Assembly: GCF_002285795.1 (NCBI RefSeq)
Contig: NZ_CP022961.1
Span: forward strand, 6,625,727-6,689,726
Length of the DNA stretch: 64,000 bases
Reading direction: 5' to 3'
Origin: Plantactinospora sp. KBS50
Lineage (GTDB): Bacteria > Actinomycetota > Actinomycetes > Mycobacteriales > Micromonosporaceae
Made by a program: the position numbers and the translations under genes. The notes under the pieces were generated by a model. The model saw nothing but the letters and a program-made list of their open reading frames with translations, had not been told where the DNA came from and made no database searches. Shown here in pieces: positions 44,230-52,919 of this stretch. Within the stretch, counting starts at the first letter, position 1; every line of letters starts with the position of its first letter.

Positions 44230-45798
44230 GTGACCCAGGTCGGCGAGGGTCGGGAGGCGGACGAGGTCGCTCCCGTCGGCACTGCCCTCGGTGCGCCGAC
44301 CGCCGGTGAGGTCCTCGCCGAGCGGTACGAATTGTCCGCGCACATCAACGACGACAGCGCCGGCCGGCAGGTCTGGCGCGGAATCGACGTCATCCTCCGC
44401 CGTCCCGTCGCCGTGGTGCTGCGCTATCCGGGCGGGGACTCCGCCGTGGAGATGCTCCAGGCGGCCGTGACGGCCAGCCGGGTCATCCACCCGAACCTGG
44501 TGGGCGTCTACGACGCCATCGACGAGCAGGACCGGGCGTACGTCGTCCGCGAGTGGGTGGACGGCCGGTCCCTGCGCGAGCTGGTGGACCATGACGGCCT
44601 GCTCGACCCGGCCCGGGCCACCAGCGTCGCCCACGCGATCGCCGGGGCGGTGGCCGCCGTGCACGCCACCGGCATGGTGCACGGCAACATCCACCCGGGC
44701 ACGATCATGATCGCCGACGACGGCCGGGTGGTGCTGGCCGACGCGCGGGCGGACGCCAACGACAGCCGCGCCACCGACGTACGGGCGATCGGCGGCATCC
44801 TCTACTACGCCCTGACCGGGCACTGGCCGCACGCCGAGGCCACGCTCACCGGCGGCACGGCCGGCCGGGGGCGGGCCAGCCTGCCCGACGCGGTCCGGGA
44901 CTCCGGTGGATCGCTCGTCGCGCCCCGCCAGGCCCGCGCCGGCGTACCGGCGTACCTGGACGACCTCACGATGGACCTGCTCGACCCCGCGGTCGAGCCA
45001 CCGTCCTCGGACGTGCTGGCCGCGGAGCTGGGCCGGCTCGACGTGGCCGACGATCCGTACCTGGACGACAGCGGGCCGCTGCGGTTCGCCGGGCGGGACG
45101 ACGACGGGACGACGTCGAGCCCGGGCGGCCGGCGCAAGATCGCGGCCGGCGTCGCCGGCCTGCTGGTGGTGGCGCTGGTCGGGCTGGTCTTCGGCATCAA
45201 CGCGCTGGCCGGCGGTGGCACGGACGGCGGTGGCGGCGGCACGGGTCCGGTGACCCAGCCCGGCGCCGGCGCCTCCGAGAACCCCTCGGCCGAGCCGGCC
45301 GACAAGCCGAAGCCGATCCCGCTGAGCGGCGACCAGGTCCGGGTCATCGACCCGCAGGGCGACCGGACCGAGCTGCGGGACGTCGAGAAGGCGGTCGACG
45401 GCGACCCCAACGAGGGCTGGCAGACGCAGGGCTACAAGGGGCGGTCCAACTTCGGCAACCTCAAGGACGGCATGGGCATCCTGATCGACCTGAAGGAGCC
45501 CCGGACGCTCTCCTCGGTGCAGGTGCTGCTCTCCTCGCCGGGCGCCACCGCCGAGTTGCGCACCGGCTCGTCCGCGCCGACCGAGAGCAGCAAGTCCGCC
45601 GACCAGCAGGTCGTGGCCCAGTTCAGCACCCGGATCGGCGAGCCGCTGGAGAAGTTCGACGGCTCGACGATGTCCTTCTCGGCCTTCGACCCGGACCAGA
45701 AGTACCGCTACCTGCTGTTCTGGATCACCGATCTGCCGAGAGCCGACGACGGCCGCTACCGGATCGGCGTCCAGGAGATCACGGTCAACGGGCTGTGA
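44230..45798 (+). CDS. MviN-associated pseudokinase with extracellular discoidin-like domain
   Basis: 522 residues. A protein-kinase-like domain (about 25-290) lacks the catalytic residues: the usual HRD loop reads VHGNIHPGTI and the DFG position reads LADAR, so it should not phosphorylate. One membrane helix follows (AAGVAGLLVVALVGLVFGI), then a Gly/Pro linker and an outer beta-sandwich domain (AVDGDPNEGWQTQGYKG, GILIDLKEPRTLSSVQVLL) of the F5/8C-like type. In mycobacteria the same two modules form the C-terminus of MviN and recruit the FHA protein FhaA to lipid II export. The GTG at 44230 (GGGAGGACTG upstream) is preferred; ATG 44179 is the alternative. Confidence 0.85.
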   Translation: MTQVGEGREADEVAPVGTALGAPTAGEVLAERYELSAHINDDSAGRQVWRGIDVILRRPVAVVLRYPGGDSAVEMLQAAVTASRVIHPNLVGVYDAIDEQDRAYVVREWVDGRSLRELVDHDGLLDPARATSVAHAIAGAVAAVHATGMVHGNIHPGTIMIADDGRVVLADARADANDSRATDVRAIGGILYYALTGHWPHAEATLTGGTAGRGRASLPDAVRDSGGSLVAPRQARAGVPAYLDDLTMDLLDPAVEPPSSDVLAAELGRLDVADDPYLDDSGPLRFAGRDDDGTTSSPGGRRKIAAGVAGLLVVALVGLVFGINALAGGGTDGGGGGTGPVTQPGAGASENPSAEPADKPKPIPLSGDQVRVIDPQGDRTELRDVEKAVDGDPNEGWQTQGYKGRSNFGNLKDGMGILIDLKEPRTLSSVQVLLSSPGATAELRTGSSAPTESSKSADQQVVAQFSTRIGEPLEKFDGSTMSFSAFDPDQKYRYLLFWITDLPRADDGRYRIGVQEITVNGL

Positions 45799-45832
45799 CC
45801 GTACCGTCGGCTTCCCGGCTCCGGCGGTCGCC

Positions 45833-46622
45833 GTGACCGGCCGGGGGCCGACCCGGCGCCCGAACGCCACCCCAGGTCCGAGACCGTCGATCGGGCGGCC
45901 GACGCCGCCCGGACCGGCTCCGCGTCACCGGACGCCAGGACCGACGCGGAACTGCTACAGGCACACGTCGAGGGTGACGCCGAGGCGTTCGCCGAACTGT
46001 TCCGGCGGCACCGGGACCGCCTCTGGGCCGTTGCGGTACGCACCGTGGGCGACCGGGAGGAGGCGGCCGACGCCCTGCAGGACGCCCTGATCTCCGCCCA
46101 TCGCGGCGCCGCCCGCTTCCGCGGCGACTCGGCGGTCACCACCTGGCTGCACCGGATCGTCGTGAACGCCTGCCTGGACCGGCTCCGTCGCCGGCGTGCC
46201 CACCCGACCGTCCCGCTGCCCGACGGCAGTCGCACGGACGACCACCACGGCGGGGTGGAACCGGCCGCCCCCACCCAGGACCACGACACCGCGCTGATGG
46301 TCCGCCAGGCGCTCGCCCAGTTGCCGCTGGAACAGCGCTCGGCGTTGATCCTGGTCGACGTGCAGGGCTATCCGGTGGCCGAGGCCGCGCAGATCCTCGG
46401 GGTGGCCGAGGGCACCGTGAAGAGCCGGTGCGCCCGGGGTCGGACACGACTGGCCGGCATGCTCGGCCATCTGCGGCCCGGTCCGGCCGGCGGCCGGTCC
46501 GGCCCGGCGGACCCGGACCCGTCCCCGGTCGGCGTGCCGCCGGTCACCCAGCGGAACCCGCGTCCGGCCGGCAACGTCCGATCAGAGTCGAGGCACGCAA
46601 CAGACGGACAGGGGAGCGGTGA
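45833..46622 (+). CDS. sigM: ECF sigma factor SigM, reading frame broken twice
   Basis: An ECF sigma factor with region 2 (ELLQAHVEGDAEAFAELFRRH, ALQDALISAHRGAARFRGDSAVTTWLHRIV) and region 4 (RQALAQLPLEQRSALILVDVQGYPVAEAAQILGVAEGTVKSR). The frame carrying these has no start codon, while a GTG at 45833 lies one frame away. It also has no stop before running into the next gene, while a TGA at 46620-46622 lies one frame away. One added base in the G-run 45843-45847 and one in 46611-46614 give a clean 263-residue protein whose stop overlaps the next GTG. The match with sigM-rsmA-trxB-trxC of mycobacteria is close. Likely missed bases, not a true defect. Confidence 0.85.
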
Positions 46623-47665
46623 CGGCAGGCCAGTTCAGCGAGGCGGATCTCGACCTGCTGGCCGACTTCGTCGGTGGCGCGCTCACCGGCACCGCCCAGG
46701 AGAACCGGGTACGGGATCTGATCCGCGACGATCCGGCCTGGTCGGAGGCGTACACGACGCTGTCGGCCGGCGCCGACGCGGTGCGCTCCGACCTCGCGGG
46801 CTGGGGTGCGGAACCGGAGCCGATGCCGGCCGACGTGGCCGACCGGCTGACCTCGGCGATTCTCGCCGCCGGGCCGGCGGCCGGAGCGCCCGGCGCTCGG
46901 CCGGCCGAGCGGTCGGTGGCCCGCCGACCCGCCGCGACCGCCGCGACCGCCGCGACCACCCCGACCGCCGCAACCACCGGGAACGCCACGACCACCGCGC
47001 CGCCGACCCGGCGGGACCCGGCGGTCGGGCCGGCCCGCGGCCGTACCCGGCGCGGCTGGACCCGGGCCGCCCGGGCGGCGTCCCTGGCGATCCTCGTGGC
47101 CGTGCTCGGCGGCGCGGGGATGCGCTGGCTCGCTACCGGCCTCGGGGGTGACTCCTCCGACGGTTCGCAGACCGCCGCCGATCGGGGCGAGGCCCGCTCG
47201 GCGGCCACGGCGTTCTCGGTGGTGCGTGCGCCGTCGGCGGCCCAACCGGGGACCAGCGGGACCGACTACCAGCCGGCCACCCTGGCCACCGCGGTGCAGC
47301 GCGCGACCGGGGGGACCGCGGGCACGACCGGCACCGACACCTACGGTGGGCCCAAGACCAGCGGTACGCCGGGCGAGCACCCCGGGCTGCGCCCGGAGAG
47401 CGCACCCGCCCCGAGCGTCCCCGCCGACCTGCGCCGGCTCGCCGACCCGCCGGCGCTGGACGCCTGCCTGACCGCGATCGCGGCCCAGCACGGTACGACG
47501 CCGATCACGGTGCAGGCTGTGGATCTCGCCGCGTACCAGGGTGCGCCCGCGGTGGTGGTCATCTTCAGCGACGCCGCGGCGGCCCGGTGGGCCTGGGTGG
47601 CCGGCCCGGCCTGCGGCCTTCCGACGGCCGGTGCCGACACCCGGTACTCCAGCCCGGTAGGGTGA
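46619..47665 (+). CDS. Anti-sigma factor (RsmA-like) with one membrane helix
   Basis: 348 residues. The N-terminus (FSEADLDLLADFVGGALTG, VRDLIRDDPAWSEAY) has the size and helical look of an anti-sigma domain that binds SigM, but without the HxxxCxxC zinc motif. A Thr/Ala-rich linker leads to a single membrane helix (AARAASLAILVAVLGGAGM). The outer part contains a domain with two cysteines (ALDACLTAI and GPACGLP). It probably holds SigM at the membrane until an envelope or redox signal releases it. The GTG start overlaps the restored sigM stop, indicating coupled translation. Confidence 0.82.
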   Translation: MTAGQFSEADLDLLADFVGGALTGTAQENRVRDLIRDDPAWSEAYTTLSAGADAVRSDLAGWGAEPEPMPADVADRLTSAILAAGPAAGAPGARPAERSVARRPAATAATAATTPTAATTGNATTTAPPTRRDPAVGPARGRTRRGWTRAARAASLAILVAVLGGAGMRWLATGLGGDSSDGSQTAADRGEARSAATAFSVVRAPSAAQPGTSGTDYQPATLATAVQRATGGTAGTTGTDTYGGPKTSGTPGEHPGLRPESAPAPSVPADLRRLADPPALDACLTAIAAQHGTTPITVQAVDLAAYQGAPAVVVIFSDAAAARWAWVAGPACGLPTAGADTRYSSPVG

Positions 47666-47791
47666 GGCCGCCGGCGGTGGCCCGTTGGCCTGCCGCGTGA
47701 CGTGACCCACCGGACGTCCTGATCGGGAATCCGCGGTCCGTACGATGAGTTCTGCTCAGCAGGCCCAAAAACCTCACATCGGGAGACGGCA

Positions 47792-48745
47792 GTGGACGAG
47801 GTCCGCAACCTGATCATCATCGGCTCGGGACCGGCGGGCTACACCGCGGCGGTCTACGCCGCACGCGCCAACCTCAAGCCCCTGGTGATCGAGGGTGTGC
47901 AGTCCGGCGGTGCGCTGATGACGACCACCGAGGTGGAGAACTTCCCGGGGTTCCCGGACGGCGTGATGGGTCCGGAGCTGATGGACTCGATGCGCAAGCA
48001 GGCCGAGCGCTTCGGCGCCGAGTTCCTCACCGACGACGTCACCTCGGTGGAACTGGTGGACACCGGCATCCCGGGCTCGGACGCCGCTCACACGGTACGG
48101 GTCGGCCAGACGGTGTACCGCGCCAAGGCGGTCATCCTGTCCACCGGTTCGGCCTGGCGGCCGCTGGGCGTGCCGGGCGAGCAGGAATATCTGGGCCACG
48201 GCGTGTCGTCCTGCGCCACCTGTGACGGCTTCTTCTTCCGCAACCAGCAGATCGTGGTGGTCGGCGGGGGTGACTCGGCGATGGAGGAGGCGACCTTCCT
48301 CACCAAGTTCGCCGACTCCGTGACGATCCTGCACCGCCGGGACGAGTTCCGGGCCAGCAAGATCATGGCCGACCGGGCGCTGCAGAACGAGAAGATCCGC
48401 GTCGAGTGGAACACCATCGTCGAGGAGATCCTCGGCGCGGACGGCAAGGTGACCGGCGTACGGGTGTTGAACGCCCACACCGGTCAGACCAAGGTGCTGG
48501 ACGTCGCGGGCGTCTTCGTGGCGATCGGGCACGACCCGCGCAGCGAGTTGTTCCGCGGCCAGGTGGAGCTGGACGCCGACGGCTACGTCAAGGTGGACGC
48601 GCCCACCACGCACACCAGCGTCCCGGGCGTCTTCGCGGCCGGTGACGTGGTCGACCACACCTATCGCCAGGCGATCACCGCGGCCGGCACCGGTTGCGCG
48701 GCTGCGCTGGATGCCGAGCGGTTCCTCGCAACGTTGGAAGTATGA
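47792..48745 (+). CDS. trxB: Thioredoxin reductase
   Basis: 317 residues. NADPH-dependent flavoprotein that reduces thioredoxin. It has the FAD site [19 protein letters not shown], the redox pair C141/C144 in [11 protein letters not shown], the NADPH site [13 protein letters not shown] with the [10 protein letters not shown] motif, and the C-terminal FAD segment [26 protein letters not shown] start with GGGAG upstream. It forms a unit with trxA 34 bases downstream, and both lie behind sigM, which in mycobacteria controls thioredoxin genes. Confidence 0.96.
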   Translation: MDEVRNLIIIGSGPAGYTAAVYAARANLKPLVIEGVQSGGALMTTTEVENFPGFPDGVMGPELMDSMRKQAERFGAEFLTDDVTSVELVDTGIPGSDAAHTVRVGQTVYRAKAVILSTGSAWRPLGVPGEQEYLGHGVSSCATCDGFFFRNQQIVVVGGGDSAMEEATFLTKFADSVTILHRRDEFRASKIMADRALQNEKIRVEWNTIVEEILGADGKVTGVRVLNAHTGQTKVLDVAGVFVAIGHDPRSELFRGQVELDADGYVKVDAPTTHTSVPGVFAAGDVVDHTYRQAITAAGTGCAAALDAERFLATLEV

Positions 48746-48778
48746 CAAACAACCCGAACATCCCCGAGGAGGGCTCCC

Positions 48779-49102
48779 GTGGGAGTAACACAGGCGGTCA
48801 CCGACGCAGACTTCGCCAGTACCGTGCTGCAGTCCGACAAGCCGGTCCTGGTGGACTTCTGGGCTGAATGGTGCGCCCCGTGCCGTAAGGTCGCTCCCCT
48901 GCTGGAGGAGATCGCCGGCGAGATGGCGGACAAGGTCACCATCGTCAAGCTGAACATCGACGAGAACCCGCAGACCGCCATGGCGTACCGGGTGATGTCG
49001 GTGCCGACCCTGACCGTCTTCAAGGGCGGGCAGCCGGTGCAGTCGGTGGCCGGCGCGAAGCCCAAGGGCGATCTGGTCCGGCTGATCGAGGCGGCCCTCT
49101 GA
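48779..49102 (+). CDS. trxA: Thioredoxin
   Basis: 107 residues, the normal size. Active site WCAPC (C32, C35) in VDFWAEWCAPCRKVAPLLEE, cis-proline in MSVPTLTVFKGG, and the C-terminal helix. It reduces disulfides in ribonucleotide reductase and other targets using electrons from the neighbouring TrxB. GTG start with GAGGAGGG upstream. A terminator-like hairpin follows. Confidence 0.96.
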   Translation: MGVTQAVTDADFASTVLQSDKPVLVDFWAEWCAPCRKVAPLLEEIAGEMADKVTIVKLNIDENPQTAMAYRVMSVPTLTVFKGGQPVQSVAGAKPKGDLVRLIEAAL

Positions 49103-49124
49103 CCGGCGAGACGGCGGAACGTTT

Positions 49125-49160
49125 CGCGCCCGCGTCCCCCTGATCGGGGCGCGGGCGCGC
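49125..49160 (+). terminator. Hairpin terminator after trxA
   Basis: Arms CGCGCCCGCGTCCCC and GGGGCGCGGGCGCG pair with a single bulge around a 5-6-base loop, 22 bases after the trxA stop. Confidence 0.65.
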
Positions 49161-49403
49161 TGCGTTCCGGGCTCCGCGGCGGTGGCAGGTCCTCGGGCGG
49201 CCCCACCGCCCCGCCCCGACCGGCGGAATGAGCCTCCCGTCCTCGGGGTATCGGGGAGGTCGACGACACGACCCAACGCATCCCCTCGGGTGACCGGCCG
49301 CGCTACGCTCCGGAAGCTTGTGCCGGACCCGGGGTCGCGCACCCGCGTACCCGGGCCGGCCGGGCCGGGACGAGACACCCAGCACCAGCCGAGGGAGGTA
49401 GAC

Positions 49404-50564
49404 GTGCGCCCCATCCGACGCGGCGATCACGGCCCCGCCGTACGCGAGATCCGTGGTCTCCTGGTCGGCCTGGACCTGCTGGACGGCCAGCCCGGCGGCG
49501 CTGACGAGTTCGACCAGGCGACGGAACAGGCCGTCCGCGTGTTCCAGCAGAACCGCGGGCTGAGCGTGGACGGCCGGGTCGGAGCCGAAACCTGGCGCGC
49601 GCTGGAGGCGGCCCGCTGGCGGCTCGGTGCCCGCACCCTCTACCACGCGGTACCCGAGCCGCTGCGCGGCGAGGACGTACGGGCCCTCCAGGAACGCCTG
49701 CTGGAGATGGGGTACAACGTCGGGTACGCCGACAGCATCTACGGCGCCCGCAGCGCCCGGGCGCTGGCCCAGTTCCAGCGGGAGGTCGGCCTCGTGCCGG
49801 ACGGCACCTGCGGGCCGCAGACCATGAACGCCCTGCGCCGGCTCGGCCGCAAGGTGGTCGGCGGCCGCCCGCAGTGGCTGCGCGAGGCCGACGCCTTCCG
49901 GCAGTCCGGTCCCGACCTGGTGGGCAAGGTCATCGTCATCGACCCGGGGCACGGCGGGGCGGACCCGGGCGTCGTGGTCCCGGAGGGCGCCCTCCGGTGG
50001 ACCGAGGCCGACCTGGCGTACGACCTGGCCAGCCGGCTGGAGGGCCGGCTCGCCGCGGCCGGCATGCGGGTGCATCTGACCCGGGGTCCGGCGCCCGCCG
50101 CCGCGCTGCCCGACATGGCCCGGGCGCAGCTGGCCAACGAACTCGGCGGCGACCTGCTGATCTCCCTGCACGTGGACGGCCACCCGAACCCGGACGCGGA
50201 CGGCGTTGCCGCCTACCACTACGGCACCGGCAGTGGCGTCACCTCCACCGCCGGCGAGCGGCTCGCCGGACTGGTGCTGCGGGAGATCGTGGCCCGGACC
50301 GGCATGCGGGACTGCCACACCCACGCGAAGACGTGGGAGTTGCTCCGGCTGACCCGGATGCCGGCGGTACGCGTGGACGTGGGCTACCTGACCTCGCCGC
50401 TGGACCGCGCCCGGCTCATCGACCCGCGGTTCCGGGACCGGACGGTCGACGCGATCGTGGCGGCCGTCCAGCGGATGTACTTCCCCGTCGAGCGGGACGT
50501 GCCCACCGGCTCGATCGACGTCCGGGAACTGCGCGCGGCCCTGGCCGCGGGCGTGGTCACCTGA
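49404..50564 (+). CDS. cwlM: CwlM-like amidase_3 protein with two peptidoglycan-binding domains
   Basis: 386 residues. Two peptidoglycan-binding domains (about 5-70 and 85-150, each with a GxxxxxWR/QTMNALR-type end) precede an N-acetylmuramoyl-L-alanine amidase domain with zinc ligands in DPGHGG, the RWTEADLAYDLA helix and ISLHVDGH. At the place where active amidases usually have the catalytic Glu, this protein has Asp (RVDVGYLTSP). In mycobacteria CwlM is a cytoplasmic regulator of MurA, not a wall hydrolase; there is no signal peptide here, which agrees. GTG start with GAGGGAGG upstream. It lies between trxA and the GNAT gene as in mycobacteria. Confidence 0.9.
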   Translation: MRPIRRGDHGPAVREIRGLLVGLDLLDGQPGGADEFDQATEQAVRVFQQNRGLSVDGRVGAETWRALEAARWRLGARTLYHAVPEPLRGEDVRALQERLLEMGYNVGYADSIYGARSARALAQFQREVGLVPDGTCGPQTMNALRRLGRKVVGGRPQWLREADAFRQSGPDLVGKVIVIDPGHGGADPGVVVPEGALRWTEADLAYDLASRLEGRLAAAGMRVHLTRGPAPAAALPDMARAQLANELGGDLLISLHVDGHPNPDADGVAAYHYGTGSGVTSTAGERLAGLVLREIVARTGMRDCHTHAKTWELLRLTRMPAVRVDVGYLTSPLDRARLIDPRFRDRTVDAIVAAVQRMYFPVERDVPTGSIDVRELRAALAAGVVT

Positions 50565-50586
50565 CCGCCGATCCGGTCCGGCCGTC

Positions 50587-50647
50587 GGTCGGTCCGGCCG
50601 TCGGTCGGTCCGGCGGGTGGTCGGTCCGGCGGGTGGTCGGTCCGGCC
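50587..50647. repeat. Four tandem 16-bp repeats between convergent genes
   Basis: Units of GGTCGGTCCGGCGGGT with small changes, the last one partial, fill the space between cwlM and the GNAT gene. Likely to vary in copy number; no function can be assigned. Confidence 0.75.
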
Positions 50648-50670
50648 CGCCCGGCTGGGCGGTCGGGCGG

Positions 50671-51327
50671 TCAGACCATCGAGCGGGTGGCGGGACGCAC
50701 CGGTCGCAGCAGGTTCTCCGGGCTCATCGAGCCGAGCAGCTTCTCCAGCGCGTACTCGACGTCGGACTTCCAGGACAGCGCGGTGCGCAGTTCCAGGCGC
50801 AGCCGGGGGTACCGGGGATGCGGCCGCACCGTCTTGAAGCCCACCGAGAGGAAGAAGTCGGCCGGCGCCACGCAGCCGCCGGCCTCGTCACCCACCTCGC
50901 CGAACCGCGCGTCCCCGAACGCCTCGATGGCCTTGATGCCGCGCTTGGTGAGGTCCCGCGCCACGCCCTGCACGAGCATCCGGCCCAGCCCGCCACCGGC
51001 GAACGCGGGCACGACGTGCGCGGTGGTCAGCAGCGCCGCGTCGGCCGACACCGGGGAGGTGGGAAACGCCATGGCGCGCGGTACGTACGCCGGCGGGGCG
51101 TACATGACGAAACCGCCCGGCATCCCGTCGACGTACACGAGTTTTCCGCAGGAACCCCATTCGAGCAGGGTCTGCGAGACCCATGCCTCCTTCTCCAGCC
51201 CGGGGTCGCCGGTGGCGCAGGCCCGGTCGGCGGAGACCGGATCGAGTTCCCAGTAGATGCACTGCCGGCAGGGTCGGGGCAGATCCTCGAGGGTGTCCAG
51301 GGTCAGACTGACCAGCCGTCGTGACAT
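50671..51327 (-). CDS. GNAT-family acetyltransferase, cwlM-linked
   Basis: 218 residues. Acetyl-CoA-binding features are visible in AALLTTAHVVPAFAGGGLGRMLVQGVARDLTKRGIKAIEAFGD, and ADFFLSVGFKTVRPHPRYPRLRLELR is the usual C-terminal GNAT pattern. An N-terminal CRQCIYWELDPV segment with paired cysteines, and a DRACATGDPG turn, are unusual for GNATs and may bind a metal. The ATG at 51327 gives MSRRLVSLTLDTL; longer upstream reading is unsupported. A related acetyltransferase occupies the same place beside cwlM and parB in mycobacteria, so a role linked to the cell wall or origin region is possible but unproven. Confidence 0.82.
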   Translation of the reverse strand: MSRRLVSLTLDTLEDLPRPCRQCIYWELDPVSADRACATGDPGLEKEAWVSQTLLEWGSCGKLVYVDGMPGGFVMYAPPAYVPRAMAFPTSPVSADAALLTTAHVVPAFAGGGLGRMLVQGVARDLTKRGIKAIEAFGDARFGEVGDEAGGCVAPADFFLSVGFKTVRPHPRYPRLRLELRTALSWKSDVEYALEKLLGSMSPENLLRPVRPATRSMV

Positions 51328-51590
51328 TGCGGTATCCCCACACTCCGGGCGAAGGTCGGAACGTCGCGAATCGGCGTCCCCCCGCCTCCTGGCCCCCGAC
51401 GAGCGATCGTACGCCGGAACCGGGCTGCCGAGGGAGGGGATGGTCGAATTCCCCCGGTCCGGGATGTGGACCTGGGCGTTCGCCCGGGTACCCGACGGAC
51501 GCGAAAGGACTACGATCGACCAGGCCAGTGGCATCACCGATGACGGCGGTGCCGCCCACGCGGAGCCGGCGACCCGATCGAGGTGATGTC

Positions 51591-52919
51591 ATGACCGGCA
51601 CGACGCTCGACGACTACACCGACCGCTACGCCCAGCGGGTACGCGGGATGACAGCGTCCGAGATCCGGGCGCTGTTCGCGGTGGCGAGCCGACCGGAGGT
51701 CGTGTCGCTGGCCGGTGGCGCACCCTACATCTCCGCGCTGCCGCTGGACGCCGTCGGCGAGGTACTCGGTCGGCTGGTCGCCGAGCACGGCGCCACCACC
51801 CTCCAGTACGGGATCGGCCAGGGCACCCTGGAGCTGCGCGAGCGGATCTGCGAGGTGATGGCCCTCTCCGGCATCGACGTGGGCTGCGGCGCGTCGCCCG
51901 AGGACGTGGTGGTGACGGTCGGCGGCCAGCAGGCGCTCGACCTGGTGGCCCGGCTCTTCCTCGATCCGGGCGACGTGGTGCTGGCCGAGGGACCCACCTA
52001 CGTGGGCGCGCTGGGGGTGTTCCAGTCCGCGCAGGCCCAGGTGGTGCACGTACCGATGGACGACGACGGGCTGGTGCCGGAGGCGCTGGAGGCGGCGATC
52101 GCCGAGACCGCGCGCACCGGCCGGCGGGCGAAGTTCCTCTACACCATCCCGACGTACCAGAACCCCACCGGCGTCACGCTGTCCGAGGAGCGCCGGGAGC
52201 GGGTGCTGGACATCTGCGAGCGGGCCGGCCTGCTGGTGGTCGAGGACGACCCGTACAGCCAGCTCGGCTTCGACGGCGAGACCCCGGCGCCGCTGCGCGC
52301 CCGCCGCCGGGACGGGGTCTTCTACCTGAGCACGTTCTCCAAGACCTTCGCGCCCGGCCTGCGGGTGGGCTGGATCCTGGCCCCGCACGCGGTACGCGAC
52401 AAGCTGGTGATCGCCAACGAGGCGCAGGTGCTCTGCCCGAGCGCGTTCGCCCAGGCGGCCGTCACCGCGTACCTGTCCACGATGCCGTGGCGGCAGCAGC
52501 TCAAGGTCTACCGGGAGGTCTACCGGGAGCGCCGGGACGCGCTGCTGACCGCGCTGACCGACCTGATGCCCGAGGGCACCAGCTGGACCAACCCGAGCGG
52601 CGGCCTGTTCGTCTGGGCCACCCTCCCGGACGGCCTGGACGCCAAGGCCATGGTTCCGCGGGCCATCGCCGCGCGGGTCGCCTACGTGCCCGGAATCGGC
52701 TTCTACGCCGATGGTTCGGGGGTGGGCAACATGCGGCTCAACTTCTCCTTCCCGCCCCCGGAGCGGATCCGTGAGGGCGTCCGCCGGCTGGCCGGGGTGA
52801 TGGAGCAGGAGACCGCGATGCGCCGGGTCTTCGGCGCCGCGGTCGGCAGCCCGGCCCGCGACGGCGCCGTGGCGGCCACCGGGGTCGACCCGCGGGACCC
52901 GCGTACCCGCTTGGCATGA
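51591..52919 (+). CDS. PLP-dependent aminotransferase (class I/II, 2-aminoadipate type)
   Basis: 442 residues. The fold-type I pattern is complete: PEVVSLAGGAPYISALP, TLQYGIGQGTLELRERI, GGQQALDLVARLFLDPGD, YTIPTYQNPTGVTLS, VVEDDPYSQLGF, and the PLP lysine in YLSTFSKTFAPGLRVGWI. The sequence is closest in style to LysN-type and MocR-derived aminotransferases, without a GntR DNA-binding domain. The substrate cannot be fixed. The ATG at 51591 follows GAGGTGATGTC. Its stop overlaps the next gene's ATG by four bases, so it probably acts in the same process as the D-Ala-D-Ala-ligase-like enzyme downstream, perhaps supplying an amino acid. Confidence 0.88.
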   Translation: MTGTTLDDYTDRYAQRVRGMTASEIRALFAVASRPEVVSLAGGAPYISALPLDAVGEVLGRLVAEHGATTLQYGIGQGTLELRERICEVMALSGIDVGCGASPEDVVVTVGGQQALDLVARLFLDPGDVVLAEGPTYVGALGVFQSAQAQVVHVPMDDDGLVPEALEAAIAETARTGRRAKFLYTIPTYQNPTGVTLSEERRERVLDICERAGLLVVEDDPYSQLGFDGETPAPLRARRRDGVFYLSTFSKTFAPGLRVGWILAPHAVRDKLVIANEAQVLCPSAFAQAAVTAYLSTMPWRQQLKVYREVYRERRDALLTALTDLMPEGTSWTNPSGGLFVWATLPDGLDAKAMVPRAIAARVAYVPGIGFYADGSGVGNMRLNFSFPPPERIREGVRRLAGVMEQETAMRRVFGAAVGSPARDGAVAATGVDPRDPRTRLA

